From JANWWM01 sp046292465 (GTDB taxonomy: Bacteria; Bacteroidota; Chlorobiia; Chlorobiales; Thermochlorobacteraceae), in the NCBI GenBank assembly GCA_046292465.1, contig JBKBRB010000018.1, forward strand, positions 1 through 49,551: a DNA stretch of 49,551 nucleotides. Direction: 5' to 3'. The notes beneath the pieces were generated by a model. It was not told where the DNA came from and did not search any database. It saw only the letters and a list, made by a program, of their open reading frames with translations. Position 1 is the first letter of the stretch; each line of letters begins with the position of its first letter. Below, one piece after another: positions 33,337-41,684 of the stretch. The position numbers and the translations under genes were made by a program.

Positions 33337-33843
33337 ATGTCTGATAGAAGTGCAAAGAGAAGTGGAGCGTTCGGCTGGTTTATGCAGCGCATTTCGGGCA
33401 TTGTTTTGCTTGCGACGCTGATTGGTCATTTTTGGGTTCAACACATGCCGACCGATTATTTGGCTGACGAAAACGAATACCTTGCTATTCGAGAAGCCTA
33501 CGCGGCTAAAAATCCCGAATACCGCAAAGCCGTCGAAGAGGGCTTAATTTCCGACCCGAAGTTCGGCGAGCATATCATCACTTATGAAAAGGTCACACAG
33601 CGCCTTTCCAATCCGCTATGGAAAGTCTTCGATATGCTGTTTTTGATTTTCGGCTTGTATCACGGATTTAACGGCATGCTGAACATCATTGATGATTACG
33701 CTAAGAACAAAGGCGTCAAACTGACGCTTGTTGCGCTCTGTTGGGTGCTTGCGATTTCGCTTTTCGTTATTGGCACACAAACGGTTTTAACGGCCGGACC
33801 TTACAATCCGCCGAGTTTCAGTTTAAGCCATCTGCTGCCTTGA
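33337..33843 (+). CDS. sdhD: Succinate dehydrogenase membrane anchor subunit
   Basis: The 168-residue product (start at 33337, with an AGGGAG site; an upstream ATG at 33262 overlaps sdhC and is less likely) has three membrane helices. It begins MSDRSAKRSGAFGWFMQRISGI, quoted in part, where the QRxSG motif matches the second-anchor family. A longer hydrophilic loop (about 45-90) sits between helices one and two. 'GLYHGFNGM' carries a likely haem/quinone histidine. It forms the membrane domain with SdhC. Confidence 0.9.
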   Translation: MSDRSAKRSGAFGWFMQRISGIVLLATLIGHFWVQHMPTDYLADENEYLAIREAYAAKNPEYRKAVEEGLISDPKFGEHIITYEKVTQRLSNPLWKVFDMLFLIFGLYHGFNGMLNIIDDYAKNKGVKLTLVALCWVLAISLFVIGTQTVLTAGPYNPPSFSLSHLLP

Positions 33844-33919
33844 TGAATTTATCGTCAGTCGGAAGCATTTCAGATTGTTCAAACTTTTTCAATTCAACTT
33901 AAAACAGTAGTAGCGTATT

Positions 33920-35686
33920 ATGTCTGTTATCAATCATGATGTTGTTATTGTCGGTGCAGGATTAGCCGGGTTGCGCGCTGCCGTTGAAGTCGCCGAGTAT
34001 TGCGATGTTGCGGTTATTTCAAAATTGCACCCGCTACGCTCGCACAGCGGTGCGGCACAAGGTGGCATTTGCGCGGCATTAGGAAATGAAGAAGAAGATT
34101 ATCCACTTTGGCATGCGTTTGACACCGTTAAAGGCGCAGACTATTTAGGCGACCAAGATGCTATTGAAGTGATGTGCAACGATGCGCCTCGCGCGATTAT
34201 TGAAATGGAACACTTCGGCGTGCCGTTCTCACGCACCAAAGATGGTAAAATCGCGCAACGCCCATTTGGTGGGCACACGCGCAACTTCGGCGAAGCCCCT
34301 GTGCGCCGCGCATGCTACGCTGCCGATAGAACAGGACATGTGTGTTTGCATACGCTTTACGAGCAGTGCATTAAGCGCAAAGTTCGATTCTATAGCGAGT
34401 ATCAAGTGCTGGATATTTGCGAAACAGACGGCGTTGTTTGCGGCGTGGTTACCTACAACATTCGCACAGGCGAGATTAACGTTTTCAATTCCAAAGCGGT
34501 CATGTTTGCCACAGGCGGATTCGGACGTGCTTACAAAACAACTTCTAACGCTCATGCCAACACTGGTGATGGGCTCGGCATTGCGATGCGACATGGCATT
34601 CCGCTTGAAGATATGGAGTTTGTGCAGTTTCACCCGACAGGTTTGTATCGATTAGGGATTCTCGTAACCGAAGGCGCGCGAGGCGAAGGTGGCGTGTTGC
34701 GCAATGCTGCTGGCGAGCGCTTCATGGAACGCTATGCTCCGACCGTCAAAGACCTTGCTCCGCGCGATATGATCTCCCGATGCATGTATCAAGAAGTGCG
34801 CGAAGGGCGTGGCGTTGGCGCTGCAAAAGACTACATCAACCTCGACCTAACGCACCTTTCGCTCAAACAAATCGAAACCAAACTTCCTGAAATTTCAACC
34901 TTCGCGAAAATTTATCTTGGCGTCGACCCATCTAAGCATCCGATTCCAGTTCAGCCCACGTGTCACTATGCAATGGGCGGTATTCCAACGAATGTTGATG
35001 GACGCGTGGTTATTGATGAAAAGAACACCGTTAAGGTTGGCTTCTGGGCGGCAGGCGAATGTGCATGCGTCTCGGTTCACGGTGCAAATCGGCTCGGCAC
35101 AAATTCTCTGCTCGACCTGATTGTTTTCGGACGAAGAGCAGGCAAAGACATTGTGCAGTTTGTCCGCGAAACCAAAGGCAAAATGCCTGTTCAAAAAGAC
35201 GCTGATAAAAAAGTGCGCGAGAAAATCAACAACATTCTTTCCCGCACCAAAGGTGAGTCTGTCGGAAAAATTCGCGCCGATTTGCAACAGATGATGATGG
35301 ATAAGGTCTCCGTCTTCCGCACCGAAGAACTGCTGGCGAGTGCATGCCGCGAGATTAAAGTGCTTCGTGAACGCGCTAAAAACGCAGTTGTTCAAGATAA
35401 AGGCAAAGAGTTCAACACCGATTTGCTCGATGCGATTGAACTTGAATTTATGATTGATTACTCACAAACGATTATCGAGGGCGCATATCACCGCAAAGAA
35501 TCGCGCGGCGCACACGCTCATGAAGATTATCCAAAACGCGATGACGTGAACTTCATGAAGCACACACTTTGCCTCGTTGACGAGGGCGGACACAGTGAAA
35601 TCAAATATAAACCCGTCAACATGGCGCTTGCTGAACGCGATTGGGAATACCGTGACAAGTTTATTCCCAAAGAGCGTAAATACTGA
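33920..35686 (+). CDS. sdhA: Succinate dehydrogenase flavoprotein subunit
   Basis: The 588-residue protein is SdhA/FrdA. It shows the FAD-binding 'VVIVGAGLAGLRAAVEVAE', the covalent-flavin histidine motif 'RSHSGAAQGGI', the active site 'VQFHPTGLY', 'GARGEGGVLRN' and 'CHYAMGGIPTN', and 'HGANRLGTNSLLDLIVFGR', with a helical C-terminus. It oxidises succinate to fumarate or runs in reverse. Length is usual. The iron-sulfur subunit gene sdhB does not follow; a terminator does. The quinone-linked anchors suggest true dehydrogenase activity, but direction cannot be told. Confidence 0.97.
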   Translation: MSVINHDVVIVGAGLAGLRAAVEVAEYCDVAVISKLHPLRSHSGAAQGGICAALGNEEEDYPLWHAFDTVKGADYLGDQDAIEVMCNDAPRAIIEMEHFGVPFSRTKDGKIAQRPFGGHTRNFGEAPVRRACYAADRTGHVCLHTLYEQCIKRKVRFYSEYQVLDICETDGVVCGVVTYNIRTGEINVFNSKAVMFATGGFGRAYKTTSNAHANTGDGLGIAMRHGIPLEDMEFVQFHPTGLYRLGILVTEGARGEGGVLRNAAGERFMERYAPTVKDLAPRDMISRCMYQEVREGRGVGAAKDYINLDLTHLSLKQIETKLPEISTFAKIYLGVDPSKHPIPVQPTCHYAMGGIPTNVDGRVVIDEKNTVKVGFWAAGECACVSVHGANRLGTNSLLDLIVFGRRAGKDIVQFVRETKGKMPVQKDADKKVREKINNILSRTKGESVGKIRADLQQMMMDKVSVFRTEELLASACREIKVLRERAKNAVVQDKGKEFNTDLLDAIELEFMIDYSQTIIEGAYHRKESRGAHAHEDYPKRDDVNFMKHTLCLVDEGGHSEIKYKPVNMALAERDWEYRDKFIPKERKY

Positions 35687-35695
35687 TGCACACAA

Positions 35696-35718
35696 GGAGC
35701 GGACATGTGTTCCGCTCC
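35696..35718 (+). terminator. Terminator after sdhA
   Basis: GGAGCGGA (35696-35703) pairs with TCCGCTCC (35711-35718) around a 7-base loop. The T-run after it is short. It lies 9 bases past the sdhA stop and supports an operon that ends without sdhB. Confidence 0.6.
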
Positions 35719-35751
35719 CTTCTCTGTTCTCGAAAAAATTCTTGAAATGGA

Positions 35752-36753
35752 ATGATTGTCATTACAGGTGGCGCAGGCTTTATTGGCAGCGCAATGCTTT
35801 GGAAACTCAATCAAGTCGGCATTACCAACGTCCTTATTGTCGACGAACTCGGCACAACAGAAAAATGGAAAAACCTTGTCGGATTGCGCTTTGCCGACTA
35901 CATTCACAAAACCCTCTTTCTTCAAAAACTCCTTGACGAAAAATTCCCGCGCCTTGAAGCCATTATTCATCTCGGTGCAAACAGTTCAACTACGGAACGC
36001 GATGTCGAGAGTCTAATGGATAATAACTACGCCTACACCAAAGACCTTGCTATCTACTCTGTTCAGCGCGGCATTCGATTTATTTATGCCTCCAGTGCTG
36101 CCACATATGGCAACGGCGAACACGGTTACAAAGATGATGACTTTACAATGCTCAAACTCCGTCCGCTCAATGCCTACGGCTATTCCAAACATCTCTTCGA
36201 CCTCTGGGCGCTTCAGCACCACCTTCTCGATAAAATCGTCGGGCTTAAATTCTTCAATGTGTTCGGTCCGAACGAATACCACAAAGGCGATATGGCAAGC
36301 GTGGTCTATAAAGCCTTCAATCAAATTTTACAGTCAGGCTCTGTCAAACTCTTCAAGTCTCACAAAGCAGGATTCAACGACGGCGAGCAATTGCGCGATT
36401 TTGTTTATGTCAAAGATTGCGTGGAAGTGATGTATTGGCTTTTGAATCATCACGAGGTTCATGGCATTTTCAATCTCGGCACAGGCAAAGCGCGAAGTTT
36501 CAAAGATTTGGTTACTGCCACTTTCAATGCAATGCAAAAGCCGGTCAACATTGAGTATATTCCCATGCCAGAACATCTGCGAGATAAGTATCAATACTTT
36601 ACCGAAGCCGACATGACGAAACTTGCTTCTGTCGGCTGCCCGATTGAGTTTCGCTCGCTTGAAGAGAGCGTTTTTGATTATGTTCAATCGCACTTGCTTA
36701 AAGTGCCGCAAGAGTTACAATCGACGATTGAACTTCGTGCTTTAACGACTTAA
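35752..36753 (+). CDS. hldD: ADP-L-glycero-D-manno-heptose 6-epimerase
   Basis: The 333-residue NAD(P)-dependent epimerase begins MIVITGGAGFIGSAM and continues 'IIHLGANSSTTERD', 'YASSAATYGNG', the catalytic 'YGYSKHLFDLW' (Tyr/Lys) and 'FNVFGPNEYHKGDMASV'. This 'GPNEYHKG' ending is typical of HldD/RfaD. It makes the heptose for lipopolysaccharide core, in the cytoplasm. No other heptose genes are nearby. It starts a run with the next two genes at close spacing (10 and 12 bases). Confidence 0.95.
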   Translation: MIVITGGAGFIGSAMLWKLNQVGITNVLIVDELGTTEKWKNLVGLRFADYIHKTLFLQKLLDEKFPRLEAIIHLGANSSTTERDVESLMDNNYAYTKDLAIYSVQRGIRFIYASSAATYGNGEHGYKDDDFTMLKLRPLNAYGYSKHLFDLWALQHHLLDKIVGLKFFNVFGPNEYHKGDMASVVYKAFNQILQSGSVKLFKSHKAGFNDGEQLRDFVYVKDCVEVMYWLLNHHEVHGIFNLGTGKARSFKDLVTATFNAMQKPVNIEYIPMPEHLRDKYQYFTEADMTKLASVGCPIEFRSLEESVFDYVQSHLLKVPQELQSTIELRALTT

Positions 36754-36763
36754 CTTTTTGTTG

Positions 36764-37429
36764 ATGCAAACCCTCGTTTTGTCGGTTGTCGGAAAAGATT
36801 TAGATGATGCCCTTTCGTTTAATCGCTTGAAAGCCGATGTAAAAAAACTGTCGGCACGCTGTCGCCTCCTCATTCTTCACGATGCGCGCATTCAGTATGA
36901 ACGACAAACCCGCCAGCCCTTTCCTGATAAGCCTTCTCAAGCTGACCTTGAACGCTATGCCGATTTGCTCGTTCAACTCGGGAAAGTATTCACCTCGAAA
37001 CTGTCCGAAGACCTTATCCCTGCTCTGCAGATGAACGCGCACCACTTAGGCTTAATTCAAACCGAACAATCGGCTGACGACACATTGGGCAGAATTGTGG
37101 CGGTCAAAACAGACGTTCTACAAAAGCAGTTGGCACAAAACACGGTTCTCGTTCTTAGCCCTGTAACTAAAACCAAATCAGGATTGTTGAGTTTTATTCC
37201 GGCTGATATGATTGCGTCACGGCTTGCGTCTGAACTTTGTGCCGATTTGCTCTTTTTCATTGACGAAACGCCAACGCCTTCAGGCAAAGCCGAACGAGAA
37301 AAGTTTGCACAAGAAAGTTTAGCCCACGGCGCACAGCGTGCGTTTATTTGCACGCTTTCAGGACTTGAAGCCGTTGCGCTTCGTGGTGAGTCACATTCGT
37401 CTGAAATTCTTCTATCAACAACCACTTAA
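36764..37429 (+). CDS. Degenerate amino-acid-kinase-like protein
   Basis: The 221-residue product (start at the ATG at 36764; TTG codons at 36758 and 36761 are possible) weakly follows the acetylglutamate-kinase fold. 'VLSVVGKDLDDALSFNRLKADVKKLS', in parts, lines up with the first strand and helix, 'LLILHDARIQYERQ' takes the place of the usual HGGG loop, and 'LLSFIPADMIASRLASELCADLLFFIDETP', in parts, resembles the second half with its 'N/PADxxA' pattern. The catalytic Gly-rich loop is replaced. So it is probably a non-catalytic relative, or not a kinase at all. It lies between hldD and phoH on one transcript. Confidence 0.6.
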   Translation: MQTLVLSVVGKDLDDALSFNRLKADVKKLSARCRLLILHDARIQYERQTRQPFPDKPSQADLERYADLLVQLGKVFTSKLSEDLIPALQMNAHHLGLIQTEQSADDTLGRIVAVKTDVLQKQLAQNTVLVLSPVTKTKSGLLSFIPADMIASRLASELCADLLFFIDETPTPSGKAEREKFAQESLAHGAQRAFICTLSGLEAVALRGESHSSEILLSTTT

Positions 37430-37441
37430 CCCATACGCAAC

Positions 37442-38503
37442 TTGGAACAAGAAAGAAAATTTTCGCTCAAAGGTGCAGAGCCGATGCTGATTTTCGGAGC
37501 ACAAGATTCATATCTCAAGCGCATTGAATCGGAATTCAGCGAGGTTAGTATCATTGCTCGCGGCAACGAAGTTACGTTGCGCGGCGAAGCAGAAGAAGTC
37601 AGGCGCGTTGAACGGATTTTTTTCGAGTTGCTCACCTTAGTCAATCGCAACGGAGAGCTGCATGTGCGCGATGTCGATGCCGTTATTCGCCTCTCGACGC
37701 TGGGTGAAGGACGCTCAATTCAAGCAAAAGACAGCAAAGAATTGATTGAAGGCGAAGGCGATGTGATTGTTGTAACTCGAACCGATGCTGTGCGCGCCAA
37801 AACGCCAGGACAGAAGCGCATGGTTTATGAATCTAAACGCAACGATATCGTTTTTGCGATTGGTCCTGCCGGCACTGGCAAAACTTACACTGCTGTGGCG
37901 ATTGCCGTCGCCGCACTCAAAGCCAAACAAGTTCAACGCTTAGTGCTTGCGCGCCCTGCCGTTGAAGCAGGCGAAAGTTTAGGATTCTTGCCCGGCGACT
38001 TACAGCAAAAAATTGACCCGTATTTGCGTCCGCTTTACGACGCACTCTCCGATATGCTCACGCCTGAAAAACTCAAAGAGTATATGGAAAAAAAAGTCAT
38101 CGAAGTTGTGCCCCTTGCTTACATGCGCGGACGCACGCTCAACAATGCGTTTATTATTCTCGACGAAGCACAAAATGCGACCAGCATGCAAATGAAAATG
38201 TGCCTCACTCGTCTCGGCGTGCATTCCAAAGCCATTATCACTGGCGACACCACCCAAATCGATTTGCCCAAAAAATCCGAATCCGGCTTGTCCGAAGCCC
38301 CTTCACTTCTGGGCGGCATTCAAGGCATCTCTTTCGTTTATCTCGACAAATCCGACGTCGTGCGACACCGCTTAGTGCGCGATATTATTGACGCCTACGA
38401 AAAACGCACGAGCGAACCGCGCACCGAAGAGCGTCGTCAACAAGAACGCCGAGAAGACGACCGTCTCAAAAGCCTTGCTACAAAACTTGGCTCGTCGCTT
38501 TAA
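37442..38503 (+). CDS. phoH: PhoH-like ATPase
   Basis: The 353-residue protein has a small N-terminal KH-like part ('ISIIAR' region, about 30-70) and the PhoH ATPase domain. Walker A is 'GPAGTGKTYTAVA', followed by 'ARPAVEAGESLGFLPGDL', and Walker B is 'FIILDEAQNAT'; 'GDTTQIDLP' is also typical. The family is implicated in RNA handling and ribosome assembly; its exact job is not settled. A TTG start at 37442 is assumed, and a later ATG (MLIFGAQDS) is possible. Its charged C-terminal tail (EERRQQERREDDR) is unusual but not extraordinary. It converges tightly on the ABC permease (3-base gap). Confidence 0.93.
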   Translation: MEQERKFSLKGAEPMLIFGAQDSYLKRIESEFSEVSIIARGNEVTLRGEAEEVRRVERIFFELLTLVNRNGELHVRDVDAVIRLSTLGEGRSIQAKDSKELIEGEGDVIVVTRTDAVRAKTPGQKRMVYESKRNDIVFAIGPAGTGKTYTAVAIAVAALKAKQVQRLVLARPAVEAGESLGFLPGDLQQKIDPYLRPLYDALSDMLTPEKLKEYMEKKVIEVVPLAYMRGRTLNNAFIILDEAQNATSMQMKMCLTRLGVHSKAIITGDTTQIDLPKKSESGLSEAPSLLGGIQGISFVYLDKSDVVRHRLVRDIIDAYEKRTSEPRTEERRQQERREDDRLKSLATKLGSSL

Positions 38504-38506
38504 CTT

Positions 38507-39736
38507 CTATGCGTATCTAATCCACTTGAAAATTTCGGCGAGCGTCGGCTTCTTGCCATACATCAGCACGCCAACCCGATATACCTTCGCTGACAAGAGC
38601 ATAATCGCGTAAAATGTGCCTATCATCAGCGCGATTGATAACAGCACTTGCCAAAACGGCACATCGGTTATGGTCAGCCGCCCCATCATTAAAATGGGCG
38701 AGAAGAATGGAACCAACGAAAGCACAACCGATGCTACCGAATCAGGCTTTGAAATCACATAGTTCATCACGACAATCGGAATAATGATGAGAAAGGTTAT
38801 CGGCGTGGTGAGCGGTTGTGCATCTTGCGCATTCTCGAACGCCGAGCCGACCGCAGCATAAAGCGTAGCGTAAATCAAATAGCCTAAAATGAAATACAGG
38901 ACAAAATACACGAGCAAGTGCGGCGCAATCTCAAACTGAAATTTTGGATTGTATTGAAGCGACGCTACCGAAAGCACCAATGCAACCATCGCCCAAATCA
39001 TATATTGCGTGAACGCCACAAGTCCAATCCCAACCACTTTACCCACCATCAATTCAAACGGCTTGACCGAGGCAATCAACACTTCCATCACCTTGCTCGA
39101 TTTTTCTTCCATTACCGAACTCATCACCGAAATTCCATATGTGAGCAGTGTGCCGTAAATGAGCATCACCATCACGTAGGCAAGAAGGAACTCCGAAAAT
39201 GCGCCCTTATCGCCTTGTGCACCACCCGAAATTTTTTGCATTTTTAGTTCAATCGGCTTTTCAAGTAATGCAATTTCATCGTCCGAAAAACCCTTATTTT
39301 TCAAGGCGAGGCGACTTACGGCTTTTTGAAGCGTGCTTTCAATTTTCCGATTGACGTTGAAATCGACGATGTTTTTTGCAGTATAAACCGCTTCCAACTT
39401 TCCACTCTCTTCTTTGAGCAAAAGGTATCCAGAAATTTTTCCGCTCTCAATGCCTTTGAGCGTTGCCTCGCGCTCCGATTCTTTCTGCCAATCTACCCAA
39501 ATCATCGAAAGCGTTTTTTGCTTCTCGAATGCATCTTCAATCGCCGATTGATACTTGCCCGTCGCATCGTAAATGGCAATCACCATTTTAGAATCGCGAG
39601 AAAGGAACTCCGTTAAAATTGGAACCAAAACAAAACTTGCCATCAAGAGCGGTATCAAAATCGTGGAGATGATGAAGCCCTTGCTTCTAATTCGTTCTAA
39701 GTATTCTTTCCGAATAATAATAGCCTTTTTGCTCAT
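38507..39736 (-). CDS. ABC-2 type transporter permease (NatB-like)
   Basis: The 409-residue membrane protein (start at 39736, MSKKAIIIRKEYLERIRSKGF, quoted in part, because the 38 residues upstream are not family-like) has one N-terminal helix (about 20-40), a large periplasmic loop (about 45-180), and then five or six helices. 'SVMEEKSSKVMEVLIASVKPFELMVGKVVGIGLVAF', in blocks, is the signature of ABC-2/NatB/YhaP permeases. It would need an ATPase partner that is not adjacent. Role unknown; these export peptides, lipids or sodium. Confidence 0.88.
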   Translation of the reverse strand: MSKKAIIIRKEYLERIRSKGFIISTILIPLLMASFVLVPILTEFLSRDSKMVIAIYDATGKYQSAIEDAFEKQKTLSMIWVDWQKESEREATLKGIESGKISGYLLLKEESGKLEAVYTAKNIVDFNVNRKIESTLQKAVSRLALKNKGFSDDEIALLEKPIELKMQKISGGAQGDKGAFSEFLLAYVMVMLIYGTLLTYGISVMSSVMEEKSSKVMEVLIASVKPFELMVGKVVGIGLVAFTQYMIWAMVALVLSVASLQYNPKFQFEIAPHLLVYFVLYFILGYLIYATLYAAVGSAFENAQDAQPLTTPITFLIIIPIVVMNYVISKPDSVASVVLSLVPFFSPILMMGRLTITDVPFWQVLLSIALMIGTFYAIMLLSAKVYRVGVLMYGKKPTLAEIFKWIRYA

Positions 39737-40004
39737 CGTTAATTGGTTTAGGTTGGAAATAAGTGCGTTTTCGTTTGATTCAGAAAAATTTTCTCTTCGC
39801 TTAAAACTAACGTCTTGGCTTGTCATTCTGAACAGATTGAGAAATCCCAAGTGAGTTGGAAGTTAAGAGTTGAAAACGCGTGCTTCATGCTTAACGCTCC
39901 AGTATCAACTCTTAACTCCTTACTGCTTCTTTCAGAATGCTTCTCGCGCCTCGCTTCTCAATGCTTTTTGGGTTCTTCTCTGTGCTCAAAATGCGGCCTA
40001 CCTT
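39737..40004. other. Non-coding region with inverted repeat
   Basis: The 268 bases between the permease start and the TPR gene stop hold no gene. AGTTAAGAGTTGA (39861-39873) is the exact complement of TCAACTCTTAACT (39905-39917), so a 13-bp stem with a 31-base loop could form. Text such as 'tgtcattctgaac' and 'ctcaatgc...ttcttctct' looks like degraded interspersed repeats, and 39950-39979 resembles 30103-30132. Confidence 0.5.
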
Positions 40005-41615
40005 TTATCGCAACGGTTCTTGAATGGCAAGGTAAAGGCGCGAGGCGAGCGCAGGGTTCAATCGCTTCAAGGCGAAGTAATGCTTTGAGGCAAGAAAGGA
40101 TTCTTTCAGCCGCACATAAATCATGCCTGCATGAAAATGCGCGTCAGCATTGTTTTCATCTAACTGCAAGATGGTTTTGTAACACATCAGCGCGTCGCGC
40201 CAACGCTCGAGCCGTTCATAGACTCTGCCCAGCGATGTATGCGCATCGATGAAATCCGGCTTCAACTTGATAGCACTCTCGAGCGTCTGTGCGGCGGCTT
40301 CAAAGTAGCCTTGTTCGGCATAAGCAATGGCAAGAGCGTTGTAGGCTTCGGCGTAGTCAGGCTTCAGGCGGACGACTTCGCGATAGGCGTAGCTGGCGTT
40401 TCGCGCATCGCCGATTCCCAAATAGGCAATGCCCATCGTCATGTAGGCGTCGGCAAAATCGCTCTTGTAGGTCGTTGCACTTTTGAAGGCATTGAGAATG
40501 GCGTCGTAGCGGCGAAGTTTGGGCGGCTTCTCGAAGAGCGAGTGCGACTCCATCGCGTCTAAGCGTTGATAGAGCGGCTTTGCGAGCAGTTTCGTTTCAA
40601 TCGAGCGTTCAAATTGCAACAGCGCGACGCCAAGCCCATAGTGCGCATATGCCAATTCTGTTTGCGGCGGCGTAGCAAGGTCGTTGCCGTAGCGAATCGC
40701 TGTTTCAAAGGCTTCAATGGCTTTTTCAAGCATCGAGAGATTGAGAAAACAGTTGCCAAGCCCGACGAACAGCCCGACCATTTCAGGCGAATCGCTTCGC
40801 GTGTGCTTAATGGCTTCTTTGAAGGCAGGAATCGCGTCATCAAATTTTTTCTCGCGCGTGTAAATCATCGCCATGTTACGATGCGCGGCGGCGTAGTCAG
40901 GTTTAAGTTCAACGGTCTTTTTGAACCACTCCATCGCATTGGGAAAGTCTTTGAGATAAAGGTAAGCATTGGCGATGTTGAAGCACAGTTGCGCATCTTT
41001 TTTGCGAACTCGCTGAACGGCTTTGAGGTATCGAATCTCCGCTTTCGCTTGTGTTTGCAAGGCTTCAATGCGTTTAGATAAATCGAACGCAAGCGGACTT
41101 CGCAAGGCATACAGTTTTTTGATGGCTTCTTCAACTTCTTCCCACTCGCCGAATATCAAATACGCCAATCCAACATTTTCAATCACCTCTGCCGAATCAG
41201 GGTTGGTTCTTAAAATCGCGTTGAGCAACGAGAGCGAGGTTTCCAGCGCATTGCGCGCTTCTTGCGACTTGCCAAGTTTGAGCGAAACCGACGCAAGTTT
41301 CATTTGCGCTTCCACATTCTTCGGCGCAAGTTCAACAGCACGCAAGAAAAATGGCTCGGCATCACTGTATTGAAAGGCTTCCGAGAAAGCGACGCCCAAA
41401 AGAAAATTCGCCTCAAACTCATTCGGCGCGAGTCGTTGTGCTTCTTGTGCAAACTCAATCGCACGGGCTTGCCTCCCTTTTTGCAATTCCAATTTTGCCG
41501 ATTCAAGCAACGCTTTGACGCGAAGCGAATCGTTCATTGAACCAGCTTGTGCAGTTGCACTCAGCACGAGCCATATTGTGCATAGCACAAGCGCGATATA
41601 TTTTGAGAGGCGCAT
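40005..41615 (-). CDS. Exported TPR-repeat protein
   Basis: The 536-residue protein has a signal peptide (about 1-23, ending ATAQA) and about a dozen tetratricopeptide repeats along its length, for example 'FEANFLLGVAFSEAFQYSDAEPFFLRAVELAP', in blocks, and 'DFADAYMTMGIAYLGIGDARNASYAYREVVRLKPDYAEAYN', in blocks. TPR arrays make binding scaffolds. It should be periplasmic. Genes of this kind are common in this lineage and the function is unknown. It is divergent from the secreted esterase, 69 bases away. Confidence 0.88.
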   Translation of the reverse strand: MRLSKYIALVLCTIWLVLSATAQAGSMNDSLRVKALLESAKLELQKGRQARAIEFAQEAQRLAPNEFEANFLLGVAFSEAFQYSDAEPFFLRAVELAPKNVEAQMKLASVSLKLGKSQEARNALETSLSLLNAILRTNPDSAEVIENVGLAYLIFGEWEEVEEAIKKLYALRSPLAFDLSKRIEALQTQAKAEIRYLKAVQRVRKKDAQLCFNIANAYLYLKDFPNAMEWFKKTVELKPDYAAAHRNMAMIYTREKKFDDAIPAFKEAIKHTRSDSPEMVGLFVGLGNCFLNLSMLEKAIEAFETAIRYGNDLATPPQTELAYAHYGLGVALLQFERSIETKLLAKPLYQRLDAMESHSLFEKPPKLRRYDAILNAFKSATTYKSDFADAYMTMGIAYLGIGDARNASYAYREVVRLKPDYAEAYNALAIAYAEQGYFEAAAQTLESAIKLKPDFIDAHTSLGRVYERLERWRDALMCYKTILQLDENNADAHFHAGMIYVRLKESFLASKHYFALKRLNPALASRLYLAIQEPLR

Positions 41616-41684
41616 AAAAAACTGTAAATCATAGCGGTTTGAAAAACCGAAAATAAAACTTCAATCCTAAATGCAACATCAATT

